Assembly: GCA_918807975.1 (NCBI GenBank)
Contig: OU964924.1
Location: 16,723,695 to 16,787,694, forward strand
Length of the DNA stretch: 64,000 bases
Source: Aplidium turbinatum
Taxonomy: Eukaryota; Chordata; Ascidiacea; Aplousobranchia; Polyclinidae
Reading direction: 5' to 3'
Each line of letters begins with the position of its first letter. Positions within the stretch are counted from its first letter, which is position 1. The position numbers were made by a program, and so were the translations under genes. Positions 32,898 to 44,597 of this stretch are shown one piece after another. Below the pieces are notes generated by a model, which saw only the letters and a list, made by a program, of their open reading frames with translations, searched no databases and was not told the DNA's origin.

Positions 32898-34870
32898 AGG
32901 CACCTGCAGCTAATAAGGCCCGGCCAGTAATAAGGCCCACTCCCTGGATCTCCGTTGTTACAAATCTTTTAAACAAAATTGGAAGCTCTGATTGCTGCTA
33001 TGGTGAATTGACACTAACTGGTAAAGTTTCACAGCATAAAGTTGAGAACTTTTTGAGTTACGGAAAGTTGAAGTTTGGGGGGACTGAAATTGAGTGGTTT
33101 TATTAATTTTCACATATTTTATACTGTTCTACAGTTAACAAACCGCTTTGACTTCCGTTTTTTTGCATTTTATGTGAAAGATATGTGCATGCTGATGCAG
33201 TAAAACCAATAAATTTGAACTTTTTTTCTAATTAAAGCAAGACTGATAATGATGATCAGACTAGGCTAATTTTGGTAATGAGGCCCATGGGCCGCTGAGG
33301 TAACGTTGTGCACCCCTGGTTAAGAAAGTGAGGGTTAAAGACTTGAGTGACCTAAACAATTCTTGTTACACCATTAATCCAATTTGTTATTGCAATGGAA
33401 ATATCATAATTTCAAAATCAAAATACTTTATCATCCCTCATCATCATTGTCACAATCAAGGTGCAATGCCTCGCGATGGCTTGTTTTATTCTTCAACGAG
33501 CGTGTTGTTTGGTTGTAGAATTCTGGTGCGATGGGTTATTATCGGTTATGACCTGAAGTAACCTCTGATGACGAAATCTGTATTATGTAACGTGTTTTCT
33601 GGAATCATTTTCCCTACGTGACCTTCTAGAGACTTCTGTTGTTTACATTTAAATGCTACGTGACCGAACGATGGTTCTTTATGATGTAACCTTCTCGAAG
33701 TTACTGGACGGAACAGCCAACTATAAATAGTGGTGTAGTTTGTGTAATGTTTATTCTGATTATTCTGAGATTATTATTATGGTGATTATTATGATGATTA
33801 TTATTGAGTTGGTTATGAGAGTTGTGCTATGAGTTGTGAATTGGTAGTTGATGCAGAAATTAGAGTTATTTGAGAAGCCGTTCGTTAAAGTTCTTCAAGA
33901 AGTCAGATTATCATTTCACTAGTAGAATTATTCGACATTTAATTGACTGCTTTTCGGTTATAACCCATTAAACCACGTCATTGAATCTTTCCAAGTCTTT
34001 TTCCTGGTAAGAGATAGAAAGAAATCGTGACAATCATCATTTTGTTCCTTCCTCGTATGGAGGGTTGGATACAATGCGCCATTGTTCTCGACCATGAGCT
34101 GTGCGTACTGCACATTCATAAGTTAATGTTGTCCATTTTGTGATGTTTGTAGTCCAAATCATTCTTGGTCTGCCTTTACTTCTTTAACCGTTTATCTTCC
34201 CTTCTATTAATGATCTTTGTAATGAATTTTGCCTTATTGTGTGTCCGAAATAGGCCTACTTCAATTTTCTTCTTTTGACTGTTTGTAAGAGCATTTTGCT
34301 TGAATTGAATTTGGTGAGTACTTCATCGTTAGTGATCTTTTGTTTCCATAAAATTTTTAACATTTGCCTGCATGTCCAGAGCTTGAAGGCATCGATCCGT
34401 TTCTCCATTTTTTGTGATATTGTCCAAGTTTCAGAATTGTATAATAGGGTCGACCAGATATAGCAGACATATCATCCCTACCATATCTAAAAACACCATG
34501 TCGCTTTTTAAAAAATGGGGCGGGGGAGGGAATAGTTGTCTCTGTGTATTTAATTATTAGTCATGTGCCTGTGTTGTCGATTAGAATTTGTTTTGTGGTG
34601 TTGTTATAGTGAAAATACACCTTTTCCATCACTTTTGGTGCTAATTCAAACCGGGCCTTATTCACAACACGTGCATCTAATAAGGCCAACTTGAGATTTT
34701 TTTTATTTTTTTAATATTTTACAACCTCTTTTACTTAGAAACTTGTTTCATAGATATGTTGTTTAGATAGACCCAAAGTATCCTCATTCCAAGTTTCGTT
34801 CAAAATTATGCAGTATTTAGAAAAATATTGAGGTTTGAAAATTAGCGGGCCTTAATAGCTGCAGGTGCCT
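32898..34870. mobile_element. TA-target TIR element 3 (AAGGCACCTGCAGCTA ends)
   Basis: A TA flanks both sides. The ends are AGGCACCTGCAGCTAATAAG and, reversed, AGGCACCTGCAGCTATTAAG. The motif AATAAGGCCC is repeated at both ends (32910, 32930, 34655, 34678, 34850). The element is inserted in hAT element E. It contains a minus-strand LINE fragment (33990-34480) and no transposase that I can identify. The third family here with the same plan: TA target, short TIR, repeated subterminal motif. Confidence 0.88.
33990..34480 (-). pseudogene. Endonuclease-RT LINE C-terminal fragment inside TA element 3
   Basis: Minus-strand frames read SETWTISQKMEKRIDAFKLW, then RQMLKIL, KITNDEVL, KLKYVGHTIRQ, SKGRPRMIWTTNITKW and AHGREQW. 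These are the conserved steps of the LINE C-terminal tail (YGSETW..., RML.I.W...NEEVL, GRPR..W). Stops and frame changes are present. Same family type as 20337-20740 and 59583-59987. Confidence 0.75.
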
Positions 34871-35144
34871 TAGAAAAAACACTTGAGCGAAAAGCACTCT
34901 TCGGAAGCGTATTTTATATTGATTTCCTGAACAGCTGCTTTGTTGTTACCGTTCTTCATTTGTTACAATAACAAAGTGTGTGATTTGGCGTCGTTTTTTT
35001 GCACAGGAGGGGACCGAATTCTTACAACCCGCTCTTAAAGTTCACCTGCATAAGGGAGGTCTGGGGGGCGAAGCCCCCCAGAAGCTGACAACACTACGGA
35101 AGCTTTGGCCCCTCCCCTAGAGAAAAATAGTTCCCGCGCCAGTG

Positions 35145-35621
35145 CACCAAAGTTTAAAACAAAGAAAAATTCGTAATACAACATAGACAATGCAAAATTT
35201 GAAGTTAAGAAACAAACAGAGTGGTAGAGGGTCTGGGATGCTTGCCCCCCATGAAAGTTTACCTTGCTTTGATGACGTTTCGTGCACTTTAAGGCCTAAT
35301 AATGTATCATATATTGTGTATCAAGACACACACTTTATATTTGACCAAGTTTATCAAAACTGGACTTCTGTAGAAGTTTGTGTTACAAATCTTGATTTCA
35401 AATTAAGGAAGCGTTCAAATATTACGTAACGCTGTTTTTCCGAATTTTTGACCCCCTTCCCCATGTGACTCCAACGTGTAACGTTTTTGTCAACCCCCCC
35501 TCCCCCACGTGACGCTTTTCCATTACAAAGCCCGTTTTGCCAGTTTATATCAAAATTATGATGTGGAAACACGTGCTGATAATATATCTTGGTTTGTATG
35601 CACCTAAAGCTTACGCTTGAG
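35145..35621. other. Spacer between E and A with a TTACGTAACG repeat
   Basis: Around 35405-35530 the sequence GTTCAAATATTACGTAACGC is followed by CCCC-rich CACGTGACGC. It resembles, in reverse, 41185-41325. No complete ends were defined. Confidence 0.4.
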
Positions 35622-36157
35622 CAGGGGCTCTGGACACTTCCTGAGAGTGGGGGGTAATTTAAGCAGGGGCGGGAACGATGTTTTGACATCGACAGGGGGC
35701 TTATTGGATTATCGCATCATATATACTTCTAGGAGGTCGCCACCCAGACCCTCCTTCGCATTATTGAAAGCTTCAGTTTCTTATACAGTGTCTTAGGCGA
35801 CATGTTTCGCGCCGAAGGCGCAAAATTTTTGCCTTTTAGCACGATTTAAAATCGAAAAATTACTTCAACAAATCTAAAATCGTGAGCAAAAGCTCTTTAA
35901 CATTTGCCACATTTTTTGAGGTTTTTAGACAATTTTGACTGGAAGAGGGGTGGTACGTAAAAATTCCTCTCTGTATTCTTCCTTGGCTCAAGTGCTCCAT
36001 ATTTTGCACTTCAGACGCTAAATGGTTAGATTTAAAACATCAAAAGCTTTAATGCCAAAGTTTTCTATAACTTAATTTAGCCTACAATTGCATGAATACA
36101 ACACGATAACCTGTGCCATAACATCCGCAGTGAAAGAAAAAGTTTCAGCATCTAGGG

Positions 36158-36489
36158 CAGTGGTTTTCAACCAGGGTTCCGCGGAACCCTAAGGTTCCGC
36201 CAGTAAGTCTAGGGGTTCCGCAAGTTTACATTCAAACCCGAGAAACTATTTTATTATTAGATGGCTCAAGTTTCTCATTGAATTTTTTATGAGAATAAAT
36301 GTAATTTTTTACAGTTTGTATTTTTATTGTAGGCCTACATAAATAAATCTGAACATGAGTATTTTAATTTAATTTTTTTAATCAAACGATGTTTTTTGCA
36401 TAAGGCAATTAAATTATTGAACAGGGGTTCCTCGAGTTTTTGGAATGTTTCATTGGGTTCCGTTCCACCAAAAAGGTTGAAAACCACTA
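36158..36489. mobile_element. hAT MITE, CAGTGGTTTTCAACC family, copy 2
   Basis: The ends are CAGTGGTTTTCAACC and GGTTGAAAACCACTA (last base changed). A perfect ATCTAGGG duplication flanks it (36150-36157 and 36490-36497). It is shorter than copy 1 (7312-7806), with an internal deletion and a TAGGCCTA insertion at 36330-36337. Confidence 0.93.
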
Positions 36490-36504
36490 ATCTAGGGTCT
36501 AGGC

Positions 36505-37213
36505 CAGGGCTACTCAACTGGCGGACCGCGGTCCGAATCCGGACCTTCTGGGTGGACCTCGGGCTTCTGGAAGAATAACCTCATTGCCACATTTTAGGGC
36601 CTCTTTAAACAGATTTCCATTAGGGAAAAACAATTTTTTGTGATTATCCATGGAGCTGGGGGCTTCGCCCCCACACCTCCCAACGCTTTGCGTCTTCTCT
36701 GATGTGCCCTCCACACAGTTAGCCTACACTACAAAGAAACACAATAGGCTACATTTTTCCTTTTTTATTTCTTTGTTTGTGTCAGACAAAAATCCAAGTC
36801 GTGTTGCATACAACCTCAATCATCAATCATTTTATTTTTCGTCATTAACGCGTCCGGGACGAAAAAGATAATAACTACAAAAATCGATATAAACCTACCA
36901 GCACGTTAACGAACGGGAAAAGGTGGCAAAACCTTGAAAGGTTTAAAACGTGCCTAAATGAAAAATTATGTAGTAGGTTATATATCAATAGTTAGCACGG
37001 CCACAAAACCCAAAAAACAAATAGCAAAAAATAAAACAAAAACAGAGAAGCACACATGTAGAAATGAATGACAGCCTAATGAAAAGTGTTGTGGATTAAA
37101 TTTGCCAGAAAAGTGTTTCGGTGCTCGTAGGCTACATATGAAATATTCACCGGACCGCAAAAATATTCAACTTGTCAAAATGAACCTTTGCTAACATTAG
37201 TTGAGTAGCCCTG
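36505..37213. mobile_element. hAT MITE with CAGGGCTACTCAACT ends
   Basis: Exact 15-bp inverted ends CAGGGCTACTCAACT / AGTTGAGTAGCCCTG, with a perfect GTCTAGGC duplication (36497-36504 and 37214-37221). Its left duplication shares one base with the right duplication of the MITE at 36158-36489. Inside is a reverse copy of the LINE/SINE 3' tail repeat (about 36905-37020). Confidence 0.93.
36905..37020 (-). repeat. LINE/SINE 3' tail copy, reverse, weak
   Basis: GGAAAAGGTGGCAAAACCTT, then TTAAAACGTGCCTAAATG and TAGTTAGCACGGCCAC, is the reverse complement of the start of the 11535-11735 repeat. It is embedded in the hAT MITE at 36505-37213. Confidence 0.5.
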
Positions 37214-37673
37214 GTCTAGGCCTACATTCAATTCAGAAAAAAATAAAATAAAAGCTAAAATGCATTAACTTTTACAACAACCGAAAAAGAAAGACATTGA
37301 AACAATGCAACTGTGGTGGGTTTCGTTCGTGAGTGGTAAAAGCGAAATTAAACAGTTTGTAGCAGTAAGAAACTATGACGTCACACATAGCGCATTGTGA
37401 TGCGCAGCCTATATTTTTGACAGGATACATTGGCCATAGGTGACTTGGCGTTTGCGATTCGGAGTTTCCAAGCAAAAACCTCAAAAGTTGTGCAACAAAA
37501 TAAAAACATGAAAATAAAACACAAAAGTAAAAAATATATTAAAAAAGAAATTTTTATCTCTACAATAGTGGGGGGGGGGGGGGGGTAATTTTGCATTAGT
37601 TACCCCCCACTCCGATTGGTGGGGGGGGTAATCACCCCCACGCCTCCCCTCTAACGGAACCCATGCGTTTGAG

Positions 37674-39440
37674 ACATGAAATTTTAGCTACAGTATATTC
37701 TTTTCTTGGAATTAAAACGTTATGTAGCCTACCTACTGAAAACGTTTAGTAGCCCACCCGGTTCAACTCAATAGAACCACCTTGTCCACAGCTAACACAT
37801 TCTCTAATCTCTATGTCTTTACTTCAGAGGTGACGAACCTGCGGCCCGTCAAAGAATTTGTGCGGCTCGCAAAACAATTTGACAGTCGCTCATGCATTAA
37901 AGACATCTCAAAGCTGTTTTATGTCTTTACGGGTACATCTTTATTTTGCTATTTTCTTGGTCTAAACACTAACTTTCAGAGTTTAATGAAACACTATTCA
38001 CCAACTTCACCTTGTAAAAAACTTTTCAAAAATCCCACTAAGCAAAAAAATTCTATGCTTCAATGTTATTTTTTATTATTTGATGCTTCAATGCTGCATT
38101 AGATAGCTTCAGCTGTATGATTCGCATGGGCTTTTGTTTGTTGTTTGAAAAAGAAATTTCATTAACTGATTTGTTGTTTCGAAGCAGAATGGTCGAAACA
38201 TTTAGTTAAATTGAGCAAAAAGAATAGAGCCAAAAAAAGAAGAAGTCATACTCATATGTAAGCAAACGCTTCGAAAATTAAACTGTCTTCATTATCAGTG
38301 CAAGTAGGTTACTGTTGCTCTATCCTTTTTGCTCAAGTTGATTTGTTTATATTTTTTACTGTTGTATGTTTCGATTCTGCGTAAGATAATTTCAACTGTG
38401 CGGGTTTTATTACTTTTTTTGCCGTTTGTTACTTTTCATAAATAATATCTTGAGTTGCTTCTAAAAGATTTCATAGTAGGTTACGATTGAAAAGTTGTGT
38501 GGCCGGATAACGCATATGTGTAATTGACAAAGTGGACCGCGACCGCATCTTTCACCGAACGAGGTCGTGTGGTTTCTTGCGTCACAATGCTCTGGGCACG
38601 AGTCGGAAAACTTCTACACTAACACCAGTATTTTATACTGTGCAAAGTTTCATTAGGCCTTTTTCTTTAGATTTATTTTTGCGTGTCATGTGAGGGAAAG
38701 TGAATTTTTCCTGGGCGTTTTCTATCTTACTGTAATACCAAAACTTAACAATTTTTGCTGCATCTTGCTGTAATATAGCCTACTCGTATAATCTAATTTT
38801 GTAACCAACCTTGCCATCAATATTACTTGGAGATCAAAGCTAGACATTGTGACGTAAAACTTGAACTAATTTGTGCGTGGTTAGTGTAGAAGTACCAGTA
38901 TTCCCATCAATTCTTAGAGAAAAATTCACCTTTATTACGTTGATTCAATGTCATCAATCGTTGAAGCAACGTAAAAATCGAAAGTTTTCCTTCTGGAATG
39001 GAAGCTAAGGGATACAGTATTCACATTTTCTAGATGCGCGGGAAATTATATTCTCGCAACAACATTGTTCGTGCTATGCAATGACGATTTGTAGGCTATC
39101 GCTTAATTGTTCCTGTGTTATTTCTCGGTGCACAAATATGACCGATCTAGATGGTAGGCCTACTTCCCGCGGACATCACATGCTGTGACGCGTACATGTC
39201 CGCCGTGAATTTTGAGGCCTGCTATCCTAATGTTTCATTTCTGCCTCAAAATAATATTCACGACACAAAATTCTGTATTGCAGTAGGTATAATTAGCCTA
39301 CATCATCATAACATAGCACGATGCTCTTCCGTGCCATTGTTCTTTATATAGCCTACCGGACACTTGTACCATTACTCGATGATGGATGAGCAATTGAGCA
39401 TTATTGCTATATCTTATCTTAAAACTGAAAACTATTGGCC
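37674..39440. other. Unrecognised DNA between elements A and D
   Basis: At 37808 the sequence CAGAGGTGACGAACCTGCGG looks like a left hAT end, but no partner was found. Near 38935-38975 there is an imperfect hairpin (TACGTTGATTCAATG / CGTTGAAGCAACGTA). No coding sequence is recognised. Confidence 0.4.
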
Positions 39441-40064
39441 TTTCAGCCATGGGCTCTATCCAAGGGGGGGTGAGGGGGGTGATCACCCCCCACTAATTGG
39501 AGTGGGGGGGTGATCAATGCAAAATCACCCTCCCACTCATTTGGCTTTGAAAAGGTTTTGTGATATTTTATTGATCAAATTTAAAAAAATATATTTTCGC
39601 TGTTGGCACATTTTGAATTTTTTATCAATATGAATATATATTTCATTTCAATATGATTTTTTTGTTTGGCAACCCTGAACTACAAGCCAGGCGTTTACAC
39701 TGTGTTTTAACTTAGCTTGCTTGGTAGCCACTTTAACAAGAAAAAATTCTGCCACTGCAAATGACTAAAATGACACCGCCAACCAATTAGAACATGTTAT
39801 AAGAGGCTACCGTCCAATTGTGACTTTCTCGCACTTAGCCAGAGAGTTAATCTTTGCTTTGAACTTTATTTGGTAATTACAGAACAAAAAGAGCAATAGC
39901 AGTCGAACCCACGTCAATGAAATGACTACTTTCTAACCCTAACCCCTAAAAAGCCAACCAGCTGCCAACTTAGTCGGCAGCAGTGGCTGAGTGGTTAGCG
40001 CGTTGGGCTCGCCGTCGAGAGCCTGCATGTTCGACTCCACCTCCCCGCACTTGCTGTTGTTTCT

Positions 40065-40444
40065 GGTAGCCACTTTAACAAGTCGAAATTCTGCCACTGA
40101 AATTGATTAGAATGCAACCGCCAACCAACCACAACATGTTATAAGAGGCTACCGTCCAATTGTGATCCTTCTCGCACTCATCCAGAGAGTTAATGCTTGT
40201 TTTGTACTTTATTTGGTAATTACAGAAGAAAAAGAGCAATAGCAGTAGTGGGAATCGAACCCGCGTCAATGAAATGACTACTTTCTAGCCCTAACCCTAA
40301 CCCTTAAGCCAACCAGCTTAATTTGCTTTCTATCATCTTCTTTTCGCCATTTTTTACGTCACTTAAACCGTAGCTTGTGATTGGTTGGCGGTTTCATCCT
40401 AATCAATTTCAGTGGCAGAATTTCGACTTGTTAAAGTGGCTACC
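40065..40444. mobile_element. MULE-type MITE, inner copy
   Basis: The ends GGTAGCCACTTTAACAAG and its reverse complement are perfect, and similarity extends for about 45 bp. A perfect 9-bp duplication GTTGTTTCT flanks it (40056-40064 and 40445-40453). It is younger than the outer copy, judging by perfect ends and duplication. Confidence 0.95.
40245..40317 (-). repeat. tRNA-like segment inside the MULE-type MITE
   Basis: The minus strand has GGTTGGCTTAAGGGTTAGGG (A-box-like TGGCTTAAGGG) and, at tRNA spacing, GGGTTCGATTCCCACTA, a perfect B box. The outer MITE has the same segment in decayed form at about 39905-39960. So the tRNA-like piece is part of the family, perhaps a captured SINE head. 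No full cloverleaf is convincing. Confidence 0.55.
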
Positions 40445-41047
40445 GTTGTTTCTCTGGGGAAGAAACTTCACTATGAGTATAATTGCCTCTACTCAGTGAT
40501 CGATTTCGAGTAATGGGTAGTACCAAATTTAAGTCATAAGTAGAGTAGACAACCGGAAACAGACATTGCCGTCGGCTGCAGCGTGGGTCAGGTGTACGTC
40601 AGAAGGCGTGCACCGATGCATAGCGCTCAAGTCCGCTTTTCCACAATGCAGGGTAAAAATATGAAAAACAAATAAACAAACAAACAAACAGCTGATAGAA
40701 AATCCAGCACTTGATTTGCTTTGTATCATCTTCTTTTCGCCCTTTTTCACGTCACGAAAAACGTAGTTAATGATTGGTTCGAGTTTTCATTTGCAGTGCC
40801 AGAAATATTTCTTGTTAAGTGACTACCAGTTTGCTTACCCAAAAATGCCCTTTCTGAAACATACTTTGTGAAACGACTTGGAAACCCTATGCCTCGATCA
40901 GAAAGAGATGCTGCAATGGGGGGTCTGGGGGGCGCAGCCCCCCAGAAGTTGAAATGACTATGACGATTTTAGCCCACTGTCCAAAAATCACCCCCCCGAA
41001 TTCTAAAAGTGGATAGAGCCCCTGTCAATTCAGCAATAAAAGTTCCC

Positions 41048-41330
41048 TTTTTTCATAATCCTGCCCCCCCAGTCAAAAACCGTTCCAGCGCCCCTGGATA
41101 CTTGATAGAGATTTTGTTGGTGCTGTTGGATATGATTTCAGCTTAATTTAGTATCCAAACGACAATACCAGCCAGCACAAATAAACTACCGTACTCGTTA
41201 CGTAACGTTTTTCTTGGACCCCCTCCCCCCCGATGTGACGCTAACGTAACGCTTTTCATAAACCCCCCTCCCCCTCGATAGCGTTACGTAATATTTGAAC
41301 GGTCCCTGAAGCTTTGTTTTGAACATTTTA
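41048..41330. repeat. Orphan hAT-like end and TTACGTAACG repeat
   Basis: CCAGCGCCCCTG at 41085-41096, preceded by C-tracts and AAAAACCGTT, looks like a right hAT end (CAGGGGCGCTGG reversed) without a located partner. From 41185 GTTACGTAACG...CGTTACGTAATATTTGAACG resembles 35405-35530 in reverse. Confidence 0.4.
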
Positions 41331-41999
41331 TTTTTATCATGGCCACAAAGAAATTTTAATAATTGATTTGTTGAAGGTTTGTAGCTATAGGCCTAGTGCT
41401 GTGTTGGCTTTCAATATAATTTTGAAAATTTGCTAAATGTGATTCAAATTTCTTTTATAGCGTAACATTTCACTTCATACATTGAAATAGGCATGGGCTC
41501 CGTTAGAGGGGGGCCGCGGGGGTGAGTACCCCCCCACCAATCGGAGTGGGGGGGTAACTAATGCAAAATTACCCCCCCACTAATATAAAGATAAAAATTT
41601 CATTTTTTATATATTTTTTACTTTTGTGTTTTATTTTCATGTTTTTATTTTGTTGCACAACTTTTGAGGTTTTTGCTTGGAAACACCGACTCGCAAGGCA
41701 ACGCGAAACTACGTATCTTGTCAAAAATACGCATCACAATGCGCTATGTGTGACGTCATAGTTTCTCACTACTACAAACTGTTTAATTTCGCTTTTACCA
41801 CTCACGAACGAAACCCACTACAGTTGCACTGTTTCAACGTCTTTACATTTTCGGTTGTTGTAAAAGTTAATGCATGTTAGCTTTTATTTTTTCTGAATTG
41901 AATGTAGGCCTAGACCAGGGATGTCCAACCTTTTATTATACTGGGCCGCATTGTCACTTGAAATAATTTAATGGGCCGCAGAACCTATTAAATTTCAAG

Positions 42000-44585
42000 A
42001 AAAATAGGTACATGAAGTAACAATTAAAAGCATTAATTTTATCTTTGAAAATAGGAACAAATAACACACACGTAGAAAGAAACAAAAATTTATTTTTACA
42101 ATATTTTTGACATTGTTTTCCAGCTAAGGTGTTATCAACATTTGCATTAACACTTTGCTCCTCAAAGGGAGGCCAGATTTGGCCCCCCCCTCATATTTCA
42201 GTTGATTACTTGAAGCACAGTAACGCCATGCACTTGGTTTTTCTTGACTTTTCCTAAAATTGCCAGGCGGATCTGATGATACTAAATTTGATGCTAAAAG
42301 TTGTGTAGTTTTCTTGTAAATTCAAGATTTTGGTGAATTTTTGCTATTTCTAGCTAACTTCCAGCAAAGCGTGAAATGGATTACATTGCGATAACAAGCC
42401 ATAAGCTCATAATTGCTTCGTGGATCCATATGCGCGAGCAGAGAGGAACGTCCTCTTGTTTTCCTTTGTTTGGTTTGACCTCAATAACACAAAGCGCGTT
42501 ATTTCTAATGCTACAAAAAGAAGCCAGTGGTCACAAAGTTGTTAATTAAAAACAATAATAGCAAACGTTTTTTGCGTTATCAGCTTTACGAAGAAAAGCA
42601 ATCTATGATCAATGTAGGCAACAAACTATTCAAAACAGTTGTTTCAACCAGCAAATATCCATTGACGAATAAAAAGCGTTACAATAAGAAATCTTCCCTT
42701 AGGTAGTGAGTAGTGACATGAAAAACCTGGTTTTGAAATAAACGTTCTATGGAAATACTCTCATTGACAAAACTTTCCATTGAGGAAATGTATCACTTGA
42801 AATGCTTTTGGAAAAAGCTGAAAAATTGGCGTTTTTGCAAACAGTAATTGTGAGATACAGTATGCTCAAAATTATGAGATCACGTAGCAGCTTACTCGAT
42901 GACTACAGGTCCCTTCGCTGCTTTATGTCGCCTACGCTTACTTGTTATGTGTTGCATTTTTGTTCGACGGTGCACTGTGTATTGTTCCAAAGAGAGCAAA
43001 ATAAAGATGATAATGCCTCGTCTTCACTACAAAATATTTTGTATTGTAGACTAGGCATAATGCTCGGCGTCACATTAGACAAACAACAAATCGGCTTTCT
43101 TGATCATTGATTCAACATCTGAATACGTTGCGCCAATGTATAAGAGGCCGGCTATTGTGAAAACCCGCCATTTATAAACGATCTGATTATTCCTAAAGTG
43201 GGATCAACTAATGGATCAAAGAATGAAAACACAATGCTGAGAAAACTAAATCTAAGTGACGAACAATACCGATGTCTTCATTTATTTTGCAAAAATGCTG
43301 CCTAAACTTATCAACAAAAATACCGAAAAAAACGGCAGGGATCGCGAAAGCAGAATTTGCTCGACTTTGGCATGAATTTAGTCAGACACCTAATAAATCC
43401 ACACATACAATAACGGCCACACAACGGCTATAATATTCATAATCAACCTGGTTCTGGGCGGTTTGTGTAACAGTTCAGGGGAAGACACTACTTGAAATGG
43501 TGCACCACACAAAAGATTTTCAATGTTGATTGTGGATTTCTAAAAACCGGTGTGGATTGTGCTGCACAGTGACTTCAAGTTTAGGACAGAAAAGGCACAA
43601 AAATATCACGATAAAAACAAAGACCTTGTGGGAAATTTGTGGGAATCATAACACAATGCAAATACCATAAACGCGTAGTTTGCATGCTGCTCTAAGCTGG
43701 CCGGTAACCACAAAGGTAGACAACAAAGGCAGTTTATAACTAGATAACGGCGTAATAAACATTATAAATACGTAACCCGACAGTTTTCTTTTACAAGCGT
43801 TTTACGTCTAACAGTAAAGTCTCCGCAAAAATTTTGTGAAGCGTTTACAAACCATGGTTATGTGAAATTATTCATCATTATTATTTTTACTTTTCGGATG
43901 TTGTAAAACGTCATCAGAAAAAATCACAAAAAAAAACATTTCATTACTTCAATGTAGTAGGCCTAAGAATTTTTTATAGAATTGTAGCCACGTTTTATCA
44001 ACCAAGAAGCCATTTTTTGGCCATATGAAGTTATACAAAATAATTTGCAATACTGCAAATGTTTGAAAAGAATCTAGGAAGTCTTCTCACAATCTAGCAC
44101 AAAATGATTGTGTTTATTGTATCTCTGCAATATTTTTTATGACAAATTTTGAAGCTTTGTTATAATCATTTTTATCTTTCAAGTCATAAGTCCATTTTTT
44201 GGCCAGAAACATAATCGCTGCTTTGCTCTTGTATCGCTTCGTTGCGTTTACGCGTATTTTTTGTGTTCCAAACAATAACAACCAAGTCAGCAATTCAGTC
44301 CTTTTACATTGATTCAACATTTGTAAACGTTAAATTAATGTAGATCTGCTGACTGTGGGTTTATTTCACATTTCCTTTGTTTACGCATGTTCCTCACTGC
44401 GCTGTTGAATTGTTTCGACGCTGGCGGACTAAAATGCATTTTCAAATTGATCGACACAATCTTCAATAACAAGTGAACTTCGAACTTAGCTTTGTTGATG
44501 TAAATTCTGTATTTTTAGTGGATGTAATTCATGAGTTATGTTTATAAACACCCGTAAGCTAAATGACTTATGATGTAGCCTGCAT
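42000..44585. other. Interior of element N, mostly unrecognised
   Basis: AT-rich, no coding family recognised. Two copies of a CATTGATTCAACATNTG...ACGTT micro-palindrome occur at 43106-43140 and 44310-44343. Confidence 0.35.
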
Positions 44586-44597
44586 GATATTTGTGAT

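Larger units (their letters stand above)
31429..35144 (+). mobile_element. Element E: hAT transposon with transposase relic
   Basis: The ends are CAAGGGCGCGGGAAG and TTCCCGCGCCAGTG, an inverted repeat with mismatches. The flanks CACCAAG and CACCAAAG are an 8-bp duplication with one base lost. The plus strand carries a hAT transposase relic (31649-32590). Two inserts followed: a SINE (32622-32852) and a TA-target element (32898-34870). A palindromic GGTCTGGGGGGCGAAGCCCC lies near the right end, as in elements B and D. Confidence 0.85.
35622..37665. mobile_element. Element A: CAKGGGCTC-ended hAT-like element, with two later hAT inserts
   Basis: The ends are CAGGGGCTCTGGACACTTCC and, reversed, CATGGGTTCCGTTAGAGGGG. 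The flanks CGCTTGAG and CGTTTGAG are an 8-bp duplication with one difference. After subtracting the inserts 36158-36497 and 36505-37221 it is about 1 kb and matches element B in opposite orientation over its whole length. No coding sequence is recognised. Confidence 0.88.
39975..40690 (+). mobile_element. tRNA-derived SINE, family S, copy 3, split by a MULE-type MITE
   Basis: Head at 39975-40064 (A box TGGCTGAGTGG, B box GTTCGACTCC). The body resumes at 40445 (GTTGTTTCTCTGGGGAAG) and ends in CAAACAAACAAACA. The interruption is the MITE at 40065-40444. Confidence 0.9.
39723..40827. mobile_element. MULE-type MITE, outer copy
   Basis: It begins GGTAGCCACTTTAACAAG and ends CTTGTTAAGTGACTACC. The 9-base flanks AGCTTGCTT and AGTTTGCTT differ at one position. 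A 9-bp duplication is typical of Mutator-like elements. A SINE (39975-40690) is inserted in it and that SINE carries a second, younger copy of the same MITE. Confidence 0.85.
39448..41024. mobile_element. Element D: divergent sister of A and B, host of three nested inserts
   Basis: The ends are CATGGGCTCTATCCAAGGGG and GTGGATAGAGCCCCTG. Next come the same GATCACCCCCCACTAATTGG / GAGTGGGGGGGTGATCA blocks seen in A and B, and near the right end GGTCTGGGGGGCGCAGCCCC. A clean target duplication was not found. It carries a MULE-type element (39723-40827). Confidence 0.75.

Noticed and set aside
37560-37640. G-tract regulatory element or G-quadruplex
   Set aside because: The poly-G runs belong to the terminal region of the CAKGGGCTC family and recur in its copies; no evidence of regulation.
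40285-40310. Telomere-like CCCTAACCCTAACCC
   Set aside because: Only two to three units, inside a tRNA-like part of a MITE and present in decayed form in the sister copy.
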